Origin: Lolium rigidum
Lineage: Eukaryota > Streptophyta > Magnoliopsida > Poales > Poaceae
Direction of reading: 5' to 3'
Assembly (NCBI RefSeq): GCF_022539505.1
Contig: NC_061510.1
Location: 282,470,715-282,534,714 of the forward strand
Length of the DNA stretch: 64,000 nucleotides
Made by a program: the position numbers and the translations under genes. Of this stretch, positions 43,251 through 56,281 are shown piece by piece; the stretch's first letter is position 1; every line of letters begins with the position of its first letter. Under the pieces are notes generated by a model that saw only the letters and a program-made list of their open reading frames with translations, was not told where the DNA came from and ran no database searches.

Positions 43251-44417
43251 TGTTGACGTCAGAAACCCCCTGGCGGGCAGAGACGGGCAACACAGTAGAG
43301 CCGGGAACAACTAGGGCTGCGGCTGGCCCCAGTCCCTCAGAGCGACGGCCCGCAAAGCCTCCTGGTCGCACGTCCGATGCTATCGCAAGGGCGTGCCACC
43401 CGACCTATACCTGGTCGGGAAGGTGTGGATGATGCCTCGCTTAGCTTCCTGCATGGCATACACGTAAACATTAAATACGAGCCTCGATCGGCTCTCGAGT
43501 TATCTCGTGAATCGGCTCAAAGAGCCGATCCACCCATGATTCGAACGAGGTGTCCGAATATATGGTGGTCCCGCTTGATCAAGATAAAGCTAATGAGATC
43601 TACGACGATTTAGGGTTTTCACCGCATAATCGGATCGTCCTACTCACGATTGGGCCTCGCGCTCGCGCACGGTGACCGTAAGCCGATCCTAGACAGGGCC
43701 TAAAAACCAACACGAGGTTGATCCCCGGAACATCCTTTCTAGGGCTAGCAAACGTCACCCTACACGCCGCTGGATCCTCCAACCCTTTGTAAGGCCTAAC
43801 TATTGCGGATGTTAAACTAATCCTTGATGAACAAGGAGCAACCGTAACGGATCAGATCTACTAAACTATGATCAAGCGGGTGCCGCCCCTACACCTAAGA
43901 TAGGTGTAAGGGCGGCTAGATGTGCAAGGGTTGCATAACGAAAGCATGTAATTCGAAGAACAATGCTAACCCTAACACATCTAAGATAACTATGTTGCTC
44001 GCCATCAAAAAGGCTTCAAGCACGAGCAACGCATGAACAACGTGGGCGGAGCTTAGGCCTGCCTAGATCGCAAGATGCGATCTAGGCAGCATGGTGCTTA
44101 CCGGAGAAACCCTCGAGACGGAGGAGTTGGCGATGCGCCGAGATTTGTTTGTGTTGAACGTTGGTTGTTGTTTATTCCATAAACCCTAGATACATATTTA
44201 TAGTCCAATGGACTTTCTAATGTGGGCGTGCACCAAACCGTGCACGGGTAAAACTCTAACTCCTAACCGATACGTAATCTAATATGTTACGTATACAAGG
44301 GCAGACTAGCCCAAACTTTGCATGTAAGGCCGATTCACGTATTTCTTCTATCCATATATCTTCAACTCCATCTTGATCGCGGCCCACCTCTGACTCGGTC
44401 AAATTCTGGTGATAACA
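43251..44417 (-). repeat. 3' LTR of the gag-only element
   Basis: 1167 bp, TG...CA, nearly identical to 62567-63731. It contains a small inverted repeat, GAATCGGCTCAAAGAGCCGATC, at about 43509-43531, broken here only for naming; its arms are GATCGGCTC-like. Confidence 0.9.
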
Positions 44418-44617
44418 CATGCCCCCCTGGTTTTGGAGATGACATTTCCAAAATCATTATGCTCTTCTTTCGTCGGGTCATGTCGTGGCAGAGCAGAAAC
44501 TGCCGCAGAATCCTCATCATGATGCCTTGCCCCTTCCACTTCTCCACGTGGCCGCAAAACTTTCCTGTTGGGCAACATCTCCAAGGAAACTGCTGTGGCA
44601 TTGAATCTCTCTCATAT

Positions 44618-44632
44618 CCCCTTTATTTAACC
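44618..44632 (+). promoter_or_regulatory. TATA-like box of the opposite-strand acidic ORF
   Basis: CTTTATTTAACC lies about 70 bp before the ATG at 44698, on the strand opposite to gag. Confidence 0.45.
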
Positions 44633-44697
44633 GTTCTAAACAGTTTGCGCCTCCTTCGTCCTCCTCGCATTAGCACCAAAAAACCCTCTGTGCCTCC

Positions 44698-45141
44698 ATG
44701 TCCTCTTCCTCCTCCTCCGAGCTTTCCTACGGGTCCTCCTCCTCCCGTGAGACGCCGCCAGAAATCCGTGCCCCAGAAGAATGGGACGAGGAGAGCCACG
44801 CCTCCTCCATTTGGTCCGAGGACGACAAGTCCTTGACCAGTGGAGATGAAAATCTTCAGTCCCTCGCCGACGGGGAACTGGAGTCAGAAAGCGAGGACGA
44901 CCGGTTCCCCTGGGACGGCGGCCTCACCTCCGAAGAAGAGGAAGACGACGACGACGACGACTCCCTCGAGGGCTACCCGCCGGCAAAACGCCTCCGCATG
45001 TGGTGGGACGACGACAGCAGCGATGATGAAGACGGGGATGAAGCTCCCGCAGAGGGCTACGGGAGTAGCGACGAGGAGCCCATCGGCAGCAGTGCCGATG
45101 AGAGTTCCGAGGATGCCGACGAGGGTAGTGATGGCCCATAG
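44698..45141 (+). CDS. Acidic Ser-rich protein on the antisense strand of the gag-only element
   Basis: 147 codons. It starts MSSSSSSELSYGSSSS; the rest is strongly acidic (runs of E and D, e.g. SEEEEDDDDDDSLE) with one basic patch (PPAKRLRMW). It is highly charged and likely disordered, without known domains. It sits just inside the 3' LTR, antisense to gag, with a TATA-like box upstream. Its position parallels the antisense gene of the Tat-like elements. Function unknown. Confidence 0.6.
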   Translation: MSSSSSSELSYGSSSSRETPPEIRAPEEWDEESHASSIWSEDDKSLTSGDENLQSLADGELESESEDDRFPWDGGLTSEEEEDDDDDDSLEGYPPAKRLRMWWDDDSSDDEDGDEAPAEGYGSSDEEPIGSSADESSEDADEGSDGP

Positions 45142-45579
45142 ATTAGGATCCACTAGTGTAGGCCTAGCAGTAGTAGATTGGTCAATAGACCCTTCTTTTG
45201 TCCTTCCTTCTTTGAGCAATCGGCTCTTTCTCTGTAAGAAACTCCTGTTTTATGAATGAAGAAGTTTCCCCAATCTGACTTTGCTGATTTCTTTCATGCT
45301 GATTTAGCCGATTTTTCCTCATCTGACCTTGTCGACTGTTGGCCTAATCCACGCTTAATGACCGATGGCAACGCATCATTTTCTTACGATAATCTGCGAG
45401 GCAGGCCAATTCAGTCATCCATCCAAGCTAGCCAATTCTGCCGATGACGATGGCACAGCCGATCTTAGTAGGCTGGCGACTTGATCTTGAGAAGGCGTCT
45501 TTAAGGGAGCCCTGGCACTGTCTTGGATGCTCAAACTGATGACTCCGTAAAAAACACCACTCTCCAGACCAGTTGCGAT

Positions 45580-46335
45580 GCAGGGCTAGCCGATTCCAAC
45601 CAAATCGGCTCCCCAGAGCAAGGACCTTTAGGGCGAGCTGCCCCCCGAGCCTTAATCAAGGCGAATCAGCTAAATGTGCCGCCATTAGCTTCAAATCATG
45701 ACGTAGCCAGCCGATTTTAACAACATCGGCTTCTCAGAGCAGAGAACCTTCAGGGTGAGCTGCCCCCCGAGCTTCTTCAGTCCCCTTCTTTGTCTGAGGC
45801 AAACCACCCTTAGCCTGATCTGCACATCCCTGCTACTCTTGGCATTGTTTTGAAGAGAGGATCCAAGCCATTGAACCATTGAACCACTCCATTGAGGAGT
45901 TCTTCCATCATAGTCTCTCTTCGTGGTCCACTTCCTGCTCCATTGATCCTCTGACAGTTATACCTCTTGAGTCGATGGCCATGCATCGGCTTTTATATCC
46001 TTAAGTCGATGTCTGCTGCACCGGCTGTGCTTAAATTTTTTCGAATTTTTTCAAAAATTTTTACGGCCGATTTATGCATCGGCCCCCATACTTCAATACC
46101 CATCACCAAAGGATGAGACGCTTCTACTGCATATCCTGTGTTTTTGTCCACCTGGGTGCCCCCCCGAGCTGATTCTGTCAAGAGAATTGATGGTATCGGC
46201 TCTGTTGGACTACATGTTGAACCCAGGCAGAATGGATGGTGAGGATAATTTTGGCCGATTGCTGGAATCGGCCTCCACGTGGCTTGCTCGGTGAAGGTTT
46301 TGTGATGCCCCTTCATAAATTTTTGGGGCCGATCA
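45580..46335. repeat. Series of GCCGAT...ATCGGC dyads
   Basis: Dyads lie at 45588-45610, 45709-45731, 46066-46083, 46254-46272 and a decayed one near 46328. Between the first two, a phrase of the type AGAGCA...GGGCGAGCTGCCCCCCGAGC repeats (45615-45651 and 45736-45772). No gene lies in 45142-45990. Confidence 0.6.
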
Positions 46336-46377
46336 CAAGGATCAGCCTCGCCACGTTTGCTCATTGACGTGCTCTTG

Positions 46378-48334
46378 CTACTCGTTCAGGCCGGTAGATA
46401 AAACCAGCCCAATCTCTGACTTTATCATGTTGGTGCGCTTGCTGTCGTCCACCTTGAGTGCATCGTGTACTCGTGGAGCACTAAGCTTCGTCGGAAGAAC
46501 GAGCACCATGTTTGTGCCAGCCAATGTTTCATCATCGGCTTTCCTTTGCTTGGGGTGCCACTCCATTTTCCGTGGACGACCCTCTTCATCCAGGGTTCGC
46601 TGAACCTTCGCAGCCAGATCAGGCCTTGCCTTCCTCAATGTATGCAAGTATAACCTCTCGGCTTCCTCCGAGCCGCGCAATCGCTGAACCCTCGCGCTTC
46701 GGGAACGGCCGAGTCCATCGGGGCACCACCTTGGCCGGTGGTACCTGTCTTCTTCTCCTCCCTCGTCTTCCGAATCTTCGAGATCTTTCAACCGAGGGGA
46801 CTCAGCTCGTTTGCTTTGTGGCGGGAGAGGCCCTAGGCGCTTGAACACGGACACGTTGGTCTGTCTCCTTCTTCTTCCGGTTGCATTCTCGGCGCTTGCC
46901 GATTGTGGGCAATCGGCTCATTCCTGAATCCCAGCAGTGTCTGAAGAAGGGACAATCCCAGTGCCTATCCTCGTCGACTCGCTCCCCCAACTTTTCCTTG
47001 GCACGGCGCACGTGCTCCTCCTCATCACGATCATGCCGACGACGACTCCTGTTGTCCCTAGCCAGACGATCTTCTTCATCATCGTCGTTGTATCGCCGGC
47101 GTTGGTCATACTGACTCACATACTTGTTGAGGAGGTGATCAGAGAGAGGTCGTTGATACCTTATGTTTTTCACCTCTCCCTCTCGTGACGTAGCGCTTGC
47201 CGTCTTGGCGGAGCCGATCGCGTGGAGCGGCTTCCTCTCGTATCTTTGCTATGAGAGCAGCTCTGCCCTCATCTCCGTCCTTACCGCAGTGGTGTCCAGG
47301 TCCTACCATGTTGATATTGCATGAGAAATCCGGCTGGCACCCTCCATGGTAAGTGTACTCCACCATGTTTACGGCGGGGAAGGGGTGTGTGTCGACCTTC
47401 ATGGCGTATTGGTTGAAAATCAACCGTCCGTTCTCTATCGCCATTTGGATCTGCTGCCGCCACACCCTGCGAGCCGTTGGTGGTGTGGGTGAACGTGTTA
47501 TGCCACTTGCGTATGGCTTTCCGTTCAGCTCTTGCACCGTGGGGATCTTGTGGCCTTCGGGTACCTTTATATGCTTCTCCGTGAGTAAGAGATCAAAATC
47601 CGCCGGCCTTGGTCACGTCGAAGTCGAACCCTTTTGGAGGGCCTTGTGGCTTCACCCATTTGCAGGTCACGGGCCTCGTCGCTCGAGTCCATTCAGCCAC
47701 TCGCTACCTCTCGATCTCCCGCAAGCACCTTCATCCTCGTCCGCCTCAACCGTGGTCACCGCACGCTTGAATTTGTCCCGGTAAACATCCGGGTGACGCT
47801 GCTCATATGCCGACGGCCTTCGCACCATGTGCGCCAATGAAGGGTAGTCTCGCTTGGGAGGCCACGTCCTTAATCGATGATGAGAGGCCCACCACCGCCA
47901 ACTCGATCGCTTCTTTTTCACTTACATGAGCCGAAAAGCATCGGTTCCTAATGGTCCCGAAGCGCTGGACGTATTCGACACTCGTCTCCCCGCGCTTCGT
48001 CGTACTTGTGCTAGATCGGCAATACCAACATCGGAAGCCTCCGAGTGATACCGCTCATGGAACCGCTCTTCCAATCGCTTCCAAGTCCGGATGGAGTTCG
48101 GTGGCAGCGATGTATACCACCCGAAAGCCGATCCCGTGAGGGATCGTGCGAAGAACCTCACACGCAACTCGTCCGATGCTGAGATCGTGCCCAGCTGTGC
48201 CAAATATCGGCTCACATGCTCGATGGAGCTGGAACCATCCGATCCACTAAACTTCGTGAAGTCCGGGAGCCGATATTTGGGTGGTAGCGGGATCAGTTCG
48301 TAGTCGTTGGGGTACGGCTTGGTGTAGCCGAACA
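46378..48334 (-). pseudogene. Gag of the gag-only element, C-terminal part
   Basis: From the insertion point downward: PLPPKYRLPDFTKFSG and YLAQLGTISASDELRVRFFA, then FGWYTSLPPNSIRTW, which is the retrotransposon gag capsid domain. Then SAYEQRHPDVYRDKFKRAV, then AVNMVEYTYHGGCQ, a Cys/His-type motif DCPFFRHCWDSGMSRLPTIG, and a charged tail. Frame breaks occur near 47460-47660 and 47930. The first bases after 48334 belong to the inserted Gypsy LTR. Confidence 0.8.
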
Positions 48335-48339
48335 CCTTC

Positions 48340-48898
48340 TGTCGTTGCCTAATCGACGGTACCTCGGAGGAGGGATCCTCACGAGGGGGAGAAGAAGTAG
48401 GGGCCATAGGGCGGAGTGCACACGGGACGGTGGTACGCGATTTACCCAGCTTCGGAACACCTGCACGATGACAGGGCCTACCGCCGCTTGTCCGGAATTA
48501 TCCGGGCGCTTTCGCGTTGTTACAATGAGTTGTGGTTGTGCCTCTAGGGCTCCCGGGATCCGGCTTATAAAGGCGCACGGATCTAGGGTTTACATGGAGA
48601 GTCCTAGCCGGATTACGGACAGCCTAACTACGGTACAATATCTTGCCGTGCACGTCACGGATCCGCCTTCCATATACGTCGTATCGGATCCGGGTTCCTC
48701 ATGGGCCTCCATGGATCCGGGTTACTCCTAATGTCGGTACGGATCCGGCCTACCGATCCCGGGCTGGACTTCTTCCTTCATGATCAAAAGCAACTGGGCC
48801 GCCCGATGGGCCACATGCCTCATCACCATCCGTGGGCCACCCGGGCTTGCCGGATCTAGGCACCGTCGATGGTACACCCATGAAGTATACCCACAACA
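48340..48898 (-). repeat. 3' LTR of Gypsy copy 2
   Basis: 559 bp. It differs from the right LTR (61127-61688) by roughly a dozen changes by eye, and more from the LTRs of copy 1, so the two copies belong to related subfamilies. A minus-strand TATA-like CTTTATAAG is present. Confidence 0.9.
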
Positions 48899-49769
48899 AG
48901 TAGGCCCCCGAGTTCTCCGAGTTTCGCCTGCAGTTTCCGCCTTGCCAATCCAACACAATCTCCGGCAAACGTTGGTAACGCGGAGAAACTTGAAGAGCTC
49001 CAACTTTGCATTTTCTTCTTTTTTCCAACTTATAGACGGAAAATGCTCCCATCCCGCGGGACTTCATCCATCGACGTTCCAAAGAACATTTCCGGGTTAC
49101 TCCCTGCTCGAACGAGAGCCAACTTATCCTCACGGAATTACCCGGAATCTTAAAAGACTCAAACAGTTCCGGAAATCTTTCACCTTCAGATCAAACTTAA
49201 CAACGGAAGTTCCTCATTTCCCGCGTACAACTTCCTCATTTCCCGCGCTAAATTTTCGCAGACGCAAATCTTCAGCCGGAATTTTCGGGAGTGCATGGTC
49301 AAGTCACCTCCACGTCGTTTTACCGCAGTTGACCTAAACACGTGTCCTCCATCTAACGGCGTGACCGTTCAGTCTCCACCGTCGGATCTGGATCCCGAAT
49401 CTCCGCGCGTGGCCTATAAATACCCCGCGGCCCGGTGAAAAATCCATTCTTTTACCTCTCCTCTCCACCTCGTCTTCCTCCTCGCGCCGCGCCGCCCACC
49501 AGATCTTGACTCCGGCGAGCTTTGCCACGGTGAGCTCCGCGCGCCGCCAAACCAAGGCTCCCTCGCGCCAAGATTCTCACGTTTGAACGAGAAATTCGCT
49601 CCGCCGCCGATTCGTGGTTACGCAGGACGATTTCCTTCAAGTTCGGCGACCTCATCTTCGCCGGAGCTCCGTCGAGCCACCGCGCCATTAGCGGTAAGTA
49701 CGCCGGCCTCGTAGAAGATAACTTAGTGTAGAAGATAGCCTTAGCGATCCGGGTACTCAAATACTTTGT

Positions 49770-52700
49770 ATGGGTGCAGCCGGAAGCATGCCACTCGAAT
49801 CGTCGCATTGTACGGGTAGCTCTCCGAGTAGCCCGGATCCCAACCAAATAGAACCCATATGCCCGGATCCCATATCATTCCTGCCACCATATATTTCCGA
49901 CATCAGACTAGCTCAACCTTTTTCCGCATCTTCCAGCACCGCTCCAGGCCGGATCCCTTCCCTCCAAGAGCTCCAAGAAGAACTCGAGGGGCAAGCTCGG
50001 ATGGCAGCAAAGGTGCAGGAGACGGAAAACAAGAGGGCGTCCAAGGCCCGGATCCGCGAAGGAGAACGGGGTCAATGGTGGCCTTGCGAAACCACCGACG
50101 TGGAGCTTAGAGAGCTCCAGAACGAAGGAATGATCTCCGCACATTGGAGTTTCACTCGTGATTCCGACGTCCCCAAGCCAGAAGCCGGAGAAATAGTTAT
50201 GACCAAGGCTTGGGTGGAACGCGGACTTTCACTTCCCTGTTCGGAGTTTTTTCTCTCTATCCTCAACACCTACGGGCTCCAGCCCCACAACATCTGCCCA
50301 AATTCATACCTTCTCTTGTCCAACTTCGTGACTCTCGCGAAGGACATCTTGGGATCCGGCCAGATGTCAAGTTGTGGCAATTCTTTTTCCGGGTGAAGAA
50401 AGAAACCAAGGACAAAGCAATGGTGAACTGCGGAAGCATGACGTTTATGCTCCGCCCTAGCCGCATGTACCCTCCCCACGACTCGCACGAATCCGTCCGG
50501 TACTGGAACGCCGGATGGTTCTATGAGAAGAATGCCTCAGTTCCGAAGGTCCATGAGGGTCTGCCTCAGTTCGTCAACGAACCTCCGGAAGAACTTGTGA
50601 GCTGGAGTTTCGTCCCTTCGCTCGCCCAGACCCCAATCCTGGAGAAGGCTGCGCGGAGAATCTCCTGGCTGGTCCACGACGGACTAACCGGAGCCCAGCT
50701 CACACTTAGCTGGTTCTCCCGGAGAATCCAGCCTCTACGCTACAACGCGCGCTAGATGTGCGCTTATACCGGGGCGGATGATCTTCTCCGGGTTACCCGC
50801 CACGATCTTCCGGCCGACTCTCTGAAGAGAAGGATCAAGACGTTGGTGAAGATTCCGAGGGGCCAACAGGTCCCGGAACTGACCAAAGACATTTACACAA
50901 ACGACCAGTGTCCTCCGGTAAGCTTTGTTCTTTTCGCTGCTTCAAACTTCACAAGTTTTTGGATGTTTAACTTAATTTTTATTCATCTTCCTTCCAGCTC
51001 AACACTTTGGCGGAGGAAAACTTTCGCACCATTCTTCGCGTCCCCGTCACCGACGACACGGCGGAGCAGGCTCCGGATGACGACGAGGAGGAGGAGGAAC
51101 AGGCACCTCGCAAGGCGGCCCCTCAACCTACAAAGCGTCCCCGCGCCAAGGCTTCCGGCTCTGAGGCCGGAGCTAGCGGCGAGGCCTCCGCCAAGAAACC
51201 GAAGACAGCAAAACCACCTGCGCTAGACTCAAGGAAAGCGGAGCGTGCGCGTATAAGGATGCTCTCAACGGCTGGCCAAGGCACGCGCCCCATCATCCCC
51301 GGCGCCCCGTAAGTTTCCGAACATGATGCAACTTTATCTTGGCGAAATTATCTCTTGTCTAAACCCTTTCACTTGTTTGCAGGAATCCGAAAACCGCCGT
51401 CACGCGGACCGCCGACCAGGAGCCCATTACCAAATACATGAAGAAATCTCCCGGCAGTCGGTCCAGCTACTCCGGCTCCGCCAAGTGCCTCTCACCCTAC
51501 TCCTCAGCCATCTCCCCCTCAGGCTGACCCGTCTCCCCCTCCTCGCCACAAACACTCCACCGGAAATAATTCCGGTCAGCAGCGACAAGGTAGGTGGAGA
51601 AGATTCTAAGGCCAAAGGCCCTGCCCAAGAAGATGCAGGAAAACAAGACCAAGGAGAGGCTGAAGTCACTTCTTCTGAGAAGGCCGGAGATGGCGCTGGC
51701 GACATCGTCGTTTTTCCGAAGAACTTTGGAGATCCGGCTGACATCACTTCCACCCCCAAGGCGTATGCTACCAAGTTTTTCAACAAGCTGTCCGAGGCGG
51801 AGAAATGGGAGCTTGAACAAGACTCGCTCAACGCCATGCTGAACAACGCCCGGGGAAACCCGATGCCGCGACATCGGAGATCCAAGATTTTAAAAAGGAT
51901 GTCGGCCAGTTCTTTGACAAGCTCATCTCGTAAGCAAAAGGTACTCCCCAAGTAGTCCCCAAGCATGTAGGCGGAAACTTGGATAATAGTTAGCGCTTAG
52001 ATGCTTAGAGAAAGATTACTTCCGGGAAAGTTTTTAGAATGAACCAAGTAGCCCCCAAGCATTATGGCGGAAAGGTTCCGGCAATGATGCTTTGAAAGAA
52101 ACCACTGCTACGAGCGGAATGTTTACTCCTGCATCGTGTAAATTTTACAGGAACAGACAGCGCCGCACTACGAGCTGCACAAGAACATTGCCCTGCAGCG
52201 CCGCGTTACTCTGAGCCAGGCGGAGAATATCCGGACTCTGAAGGATAAGAATGCGGAGCTGGCTAAACAACTGGCAGACGCCCAAGGTTGGTTTCCGCCT
52301 TCTTCGTCATTAACCAAATTCCGACTTTGAACTTGCTGTTAACTTATATTATTATAGGCGCATCCTCTTCCCTTGCTACAGCCTCAACCGAACTTGAGAA
52401 CCTGCGCTCCTCGTACCAAGATCTGGAAACGAAACTAACGGAGGCGGAACTAAAGAGGGAGCAGGCCGAAAAGCAGCTGGCGGAGAAAAATTCCGAGTTC
52501 ATCAGGGAAAAGGGCGAGCTGAAATTGAAGATAAATGTTGACAGTGAGACCATCAAACGTCAGCAAAAAGAGCTCAATGGACTCCGGAAGTATATGGAGA
52601 CCGTGGGATTTGCTCAATGAGAACATCTTGGGTACCGATACTGGAACCTTGCCCAAATATTTGTTCCGACGTTTTACTTTATGCTCAAAATTGTATGCTT

Positions 52701-53370
52701 ATATCCCGATCTGTTTTATGCGCAGCCGCTTGGGTATTCGGAAGAGCGCCGGAATTTGTTCCCACGGGATGACCTTCTTCAACTTGCGTGGCGATGACTG
52801 CAAAGATCTCATCTCCGCCTCCCGCAAGATATGTTATAACTTATCCATCAAGAGGAGCCGCACTTGCGACGTCCGGAAACTTATTGGAAAGATGGATGTT
52901 CTGCCGGAGCTAGTGACGGATCTGCAAGCATCATCAGCCCGAGGCGCAGCTGCAATGGCCTTGACCATGTGCCTAGCACATAATGCGGATCTTGATCTTG
53001 ATCAGGTAACCACGGGCGTTCCTCCGGATGCGGATGTTAGTGCGCTCCTGGATGCAGTGAGCGGCTACGACACCCGTATTGCGCGCAGGATCCGGCACGA
53101 GGAATTCTACGACAAGGTCGTCCTTCCTGCGGACGAGCCCTTAGAAGCGGAACTTCAGAAGGAGCTCGCAGCCAAGGCGCGACCTGCGGAATCCGGAACC
53201 CGGCTTACCTGGACCAGCTCCAAGAATGCTCCCCAAGAGGAACCCAAGACCAACACTGCCGCTTCCGAAAAGAAAGTGATGAAGACGTGTCTTCTCCGGC
53301 CGAAGGTGCCAAGGAAAAAGATCCGGAGGGCAAGACTTCTCCGGCTAAGGGGAGTGAAAACTTTTATTCC
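49770..53370 (+). pseudogene. Antisense multi-exon gene of Gypsy copy 2 (broken)
   Basis: It is equivalent to the gene at 9637-13236, with the same ATG context, exon borders (exon 2 at 50999-51309, exon 5 from about 52360) and TATA box near 49416. Exon 1 has a frameshift near 50337 (after LLLSNFVTL) and a TAG at 50753-50755 where copy 1 reads Leu. Exon 3 has the same frame change as copy 1. Exon 5 is shifted near 52605, and the last exon is shifted near 53265. The protein cannot be made from this copy. Confidence 0.75.
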
Positions 53371-53941
53371 TGCGGGAAAAACAATGCATCATTTTGGCCC
53401 CAGCGAGGGTTTGTAATAAGACTTTAAATTCTTAAGTAGCTAGGAACGAAAAGATTATGCATGGGGCGGAAACACTTATCCTCGCTATCCGTTTAATATT
53501 ATGTGCATGTTTCGTTTTATGTCGGAAAGCAAGTGCTGATTTCGTTATTTTCCGGCTTGCCCGCTTGACCTTCCACGAGCCGGAAAACCTTAGCCGGAAA
53601 TGCTCGCCGGGCGACGAAGCCCAATGGCAATCCGTCCATAACCGCGGAAACAAGCCCCCGGGCATAGGTGCCGGAAATCGCTACTAGGAATCCACGAGTT
53701 CGCAACAGATAACAACTTAATCGGAAAACTTAAGCTTACGTCCTAAAGGACGGTTTTAGAAATCACAACTTTTATACACGCCTAGGCGGAAAACATCCAG
53801 CTCTGCGGTTTTAGTCGGAAAAAACATACACGATCTAAAATGAACAAGTAAAGGAGGTAAAAGACTCAAAGAGTGAACCATAAGCTTTATTTCATTGATC
53901 ATGTATAACTATTACAGAGTTTGTAACTCGGAAAGAATATG

Positions 53942-55240
53942 CTAAGTGTAGAAAGGACGTAGCTGTGCGATATTCCAAGGGCGATCTGTTTCATCGTAGA
54001 TGTCATCCGGATCCTCACGCTTGCGTTTCCGGCGCCAGTTAGCAGGTCTATCCCTCAGCTCGCGGAAATCAACAAGGTAGTACGACCCGTTATGAAGCAG
54101 TTTGCTAACGACGAAGGGTCCTTCCCATGGAGATTGCAACTTATGGTCTTTCACCTGTCGAAGGCGGAGGACCAGGTCTCTTGCCATGAAGGAGCGATTC
54201 CGTACTCGACGACTGTGATAACGTCGGAGCTTTTGCTGGTAGATGGCGGAGCGCTGGTCAGCTAGGTTCCGAGCTTCTTCGATCAGGTCCACAGATAGCT
54301 GTCTGGCCTCGTCAGCTGTTTCTTCATTGTAGGCGGAAACTCGCGGTGAATCGTGGATGATGTCGGAGGGAATCACGGCTTCGGATCCGTATACCAGGAA
54401 GAAAGGGGTAAACCCTGTTGACCTGTTAGGGGTAGTTCGCAAACTCCACAAGACAGCGTCAAGTTCGTCGGCCCAAGCTCCAGCTGCTCGTCGCAGCGGT
54501 TCTTCAAGGCGTGGCTTGATTCCTGATAATATTAGACCGTTAGCTCTTTCAACTTGACAATTGGATTGTGGGTGGGCCACAGATGCAAGGTCCAATAGAA
54601 TCCCCATTGTATCACAATAATCCTTTAATTCTCCCTGAGCGAAGTTTGTGCCATTATCTGTTATGATGCTGTGTGGGATGCCGAATCTCATCACGAGGCT
54701 CGCAGACAAATTTTAGTGCCGTAGCACCGTCGGCTTTTCTCACCGGCTTGGCCTCGATCCACTTGCTCGAACTTGTCAACGACGACCGTAAGGTATTCAC
54801 AACCACCAGGAGATGATCTTTTTAACTTACCAACCATATCGAGCCCCCGCACCGCAAATGGCCGGGTGATAGGTATGGTCTTCAGCTCTTGGGCCGGAGC
54901 GTTTGGTTGAGTAGCGTAGTACTCGACAACCTCGGCAGGTCTTGACTATCTTGTCGAGCATCTTCTTTAGCCGTGAGCCAATAAAAGCCTAGCCGAAAAG
55001 CTTTTGCAACGAGTGACCCGGGAGCGGCATGGTGCCCGCAATCCCCTGCGTGGATCTCTCTCGAGGATTTCAATGCCATCTTGATTGGAGACGCATTTGA
55101 GAAACACCCTCGTTGCGCTTCGTTTGTAGAGCTGTCCATCAACAATTGTGTAGGATCGTGCTCGTCTGATGATCTGGCGCGCGAGGACCTCGTCCTCCGG
55201 CAACTTCTGATCGATGAGGTAGTCCAGGAAAGGTTGTGTC
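53942..55240 (-). pseudogene. Integrase region of Gypsy copy 2
   Basis: The C-terminal 255 codons (53942-54709) are open in one frame from the second catalytic Asp (ITDNGTNFAQGEL) through QVERANG to the end WNIAQLRPFYT. The N-terminal zinc part and first Asp region (54720-55145) are shifted. Confidence 0.85.
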
Positions 55241-56281
55241 CAAGCCGGAATGGTAGCTAATACCTCTCTGGCCGGAGACACTGCCACTTCTGGGTTTTCC
55301 GGGTTAGCGCCCTTCACCGAGGGTATCCGGAGGTGCTCTAGGAAGATTCCAGGCGGAATTGGCTTTCTGCCGGATCCGAGCTTGGATAGCATATCTGCCG
55401 CTGTGTTATCATCTCTCCTGACGTACTTGACTTCATATCCGAGGAAGCTCTTGGCGATCTCATCAACTTCATCTCTGTAGGCCGCCATGACGGAATTTCT
55501 GGCGTTCCAGGTTCCGGCTACTTGCTGTGCCACCAGGTCGGAATCTCCGCAACAAATGATGTGCTTGATCCCTATTTCCTTAGCGATGCGCAGTCCGTGT
55601 AGTAGAGCCTCGTATTCCGCCATGTTATTTGTAGCTTCGAAGTGGATCTGCAGAACGTACTGCAGTTTCTTCTCCGGTAGGGGACTTCGTGGTGACTCCG
55701 GCTCCTGAGCCTTGATGCTGCTTGGATCCGTCGAAGTGCATGACCCATGTTTCTGGTTCCGGCTCCAGACTTGCATCCGGAGCTTCTGTCCAATCTGCAA
55801 CGAAATCTGCCAAGACCTGGGATTTTACCGCAGTCCTTGGCTTGTAGGCGATGTCGAAGGCGGATAATTCAATGCCCCATTTAGCCGTCCGTCCTGTTGC
55901 GTCGGCGTTGTTGAGAATTGTTGACAGCGGAGCTTTGCTCACAACTGTTACTGGGTGCTCTTGGAAGTAATGTCTCAGCTTCCGGCTGCCTAGGAAAACT
56001 CCATAAGCTAGCTTCTGAAAGTGAGGGTATCTTTGCTTTGACTCCGTCAGCACCTCGCTTATGTAGTAGACAGGTCTTTGGACGTCATATTCATGACCTT
56101 CTTCCTTTCGCTCCACCACGATGACGAGACTGATGACTTTGTTGGTAGCTGCCGATAAAGGAGCATTGGCTCGACTCGCTGGGGCTGCCGGGATAGGTGG
56201 GGAGGTAAGTATTTCCTTCAACCCTCGAAGAGCTGCGTCAACTGCGTCGTCCCAGACAAATTTGTCTGTTTTCTTCAACAA
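55241..56281 (-). pseudogene. Double RNase H region of Gypsy copy 2
   Basis: The second RNase H is longer open here than in copy 1 (FEATNNMAEYEALLHGLRIA, then CCGDSDLVAQQVAGTW, then RDDNTAADMLSKLGSG). The RT-linked RNase H is open from 56281 (KTDKFVWDDAVDAALRGLKE, VQRPVYYISEVLTESKQ). Confidence 0.82.
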
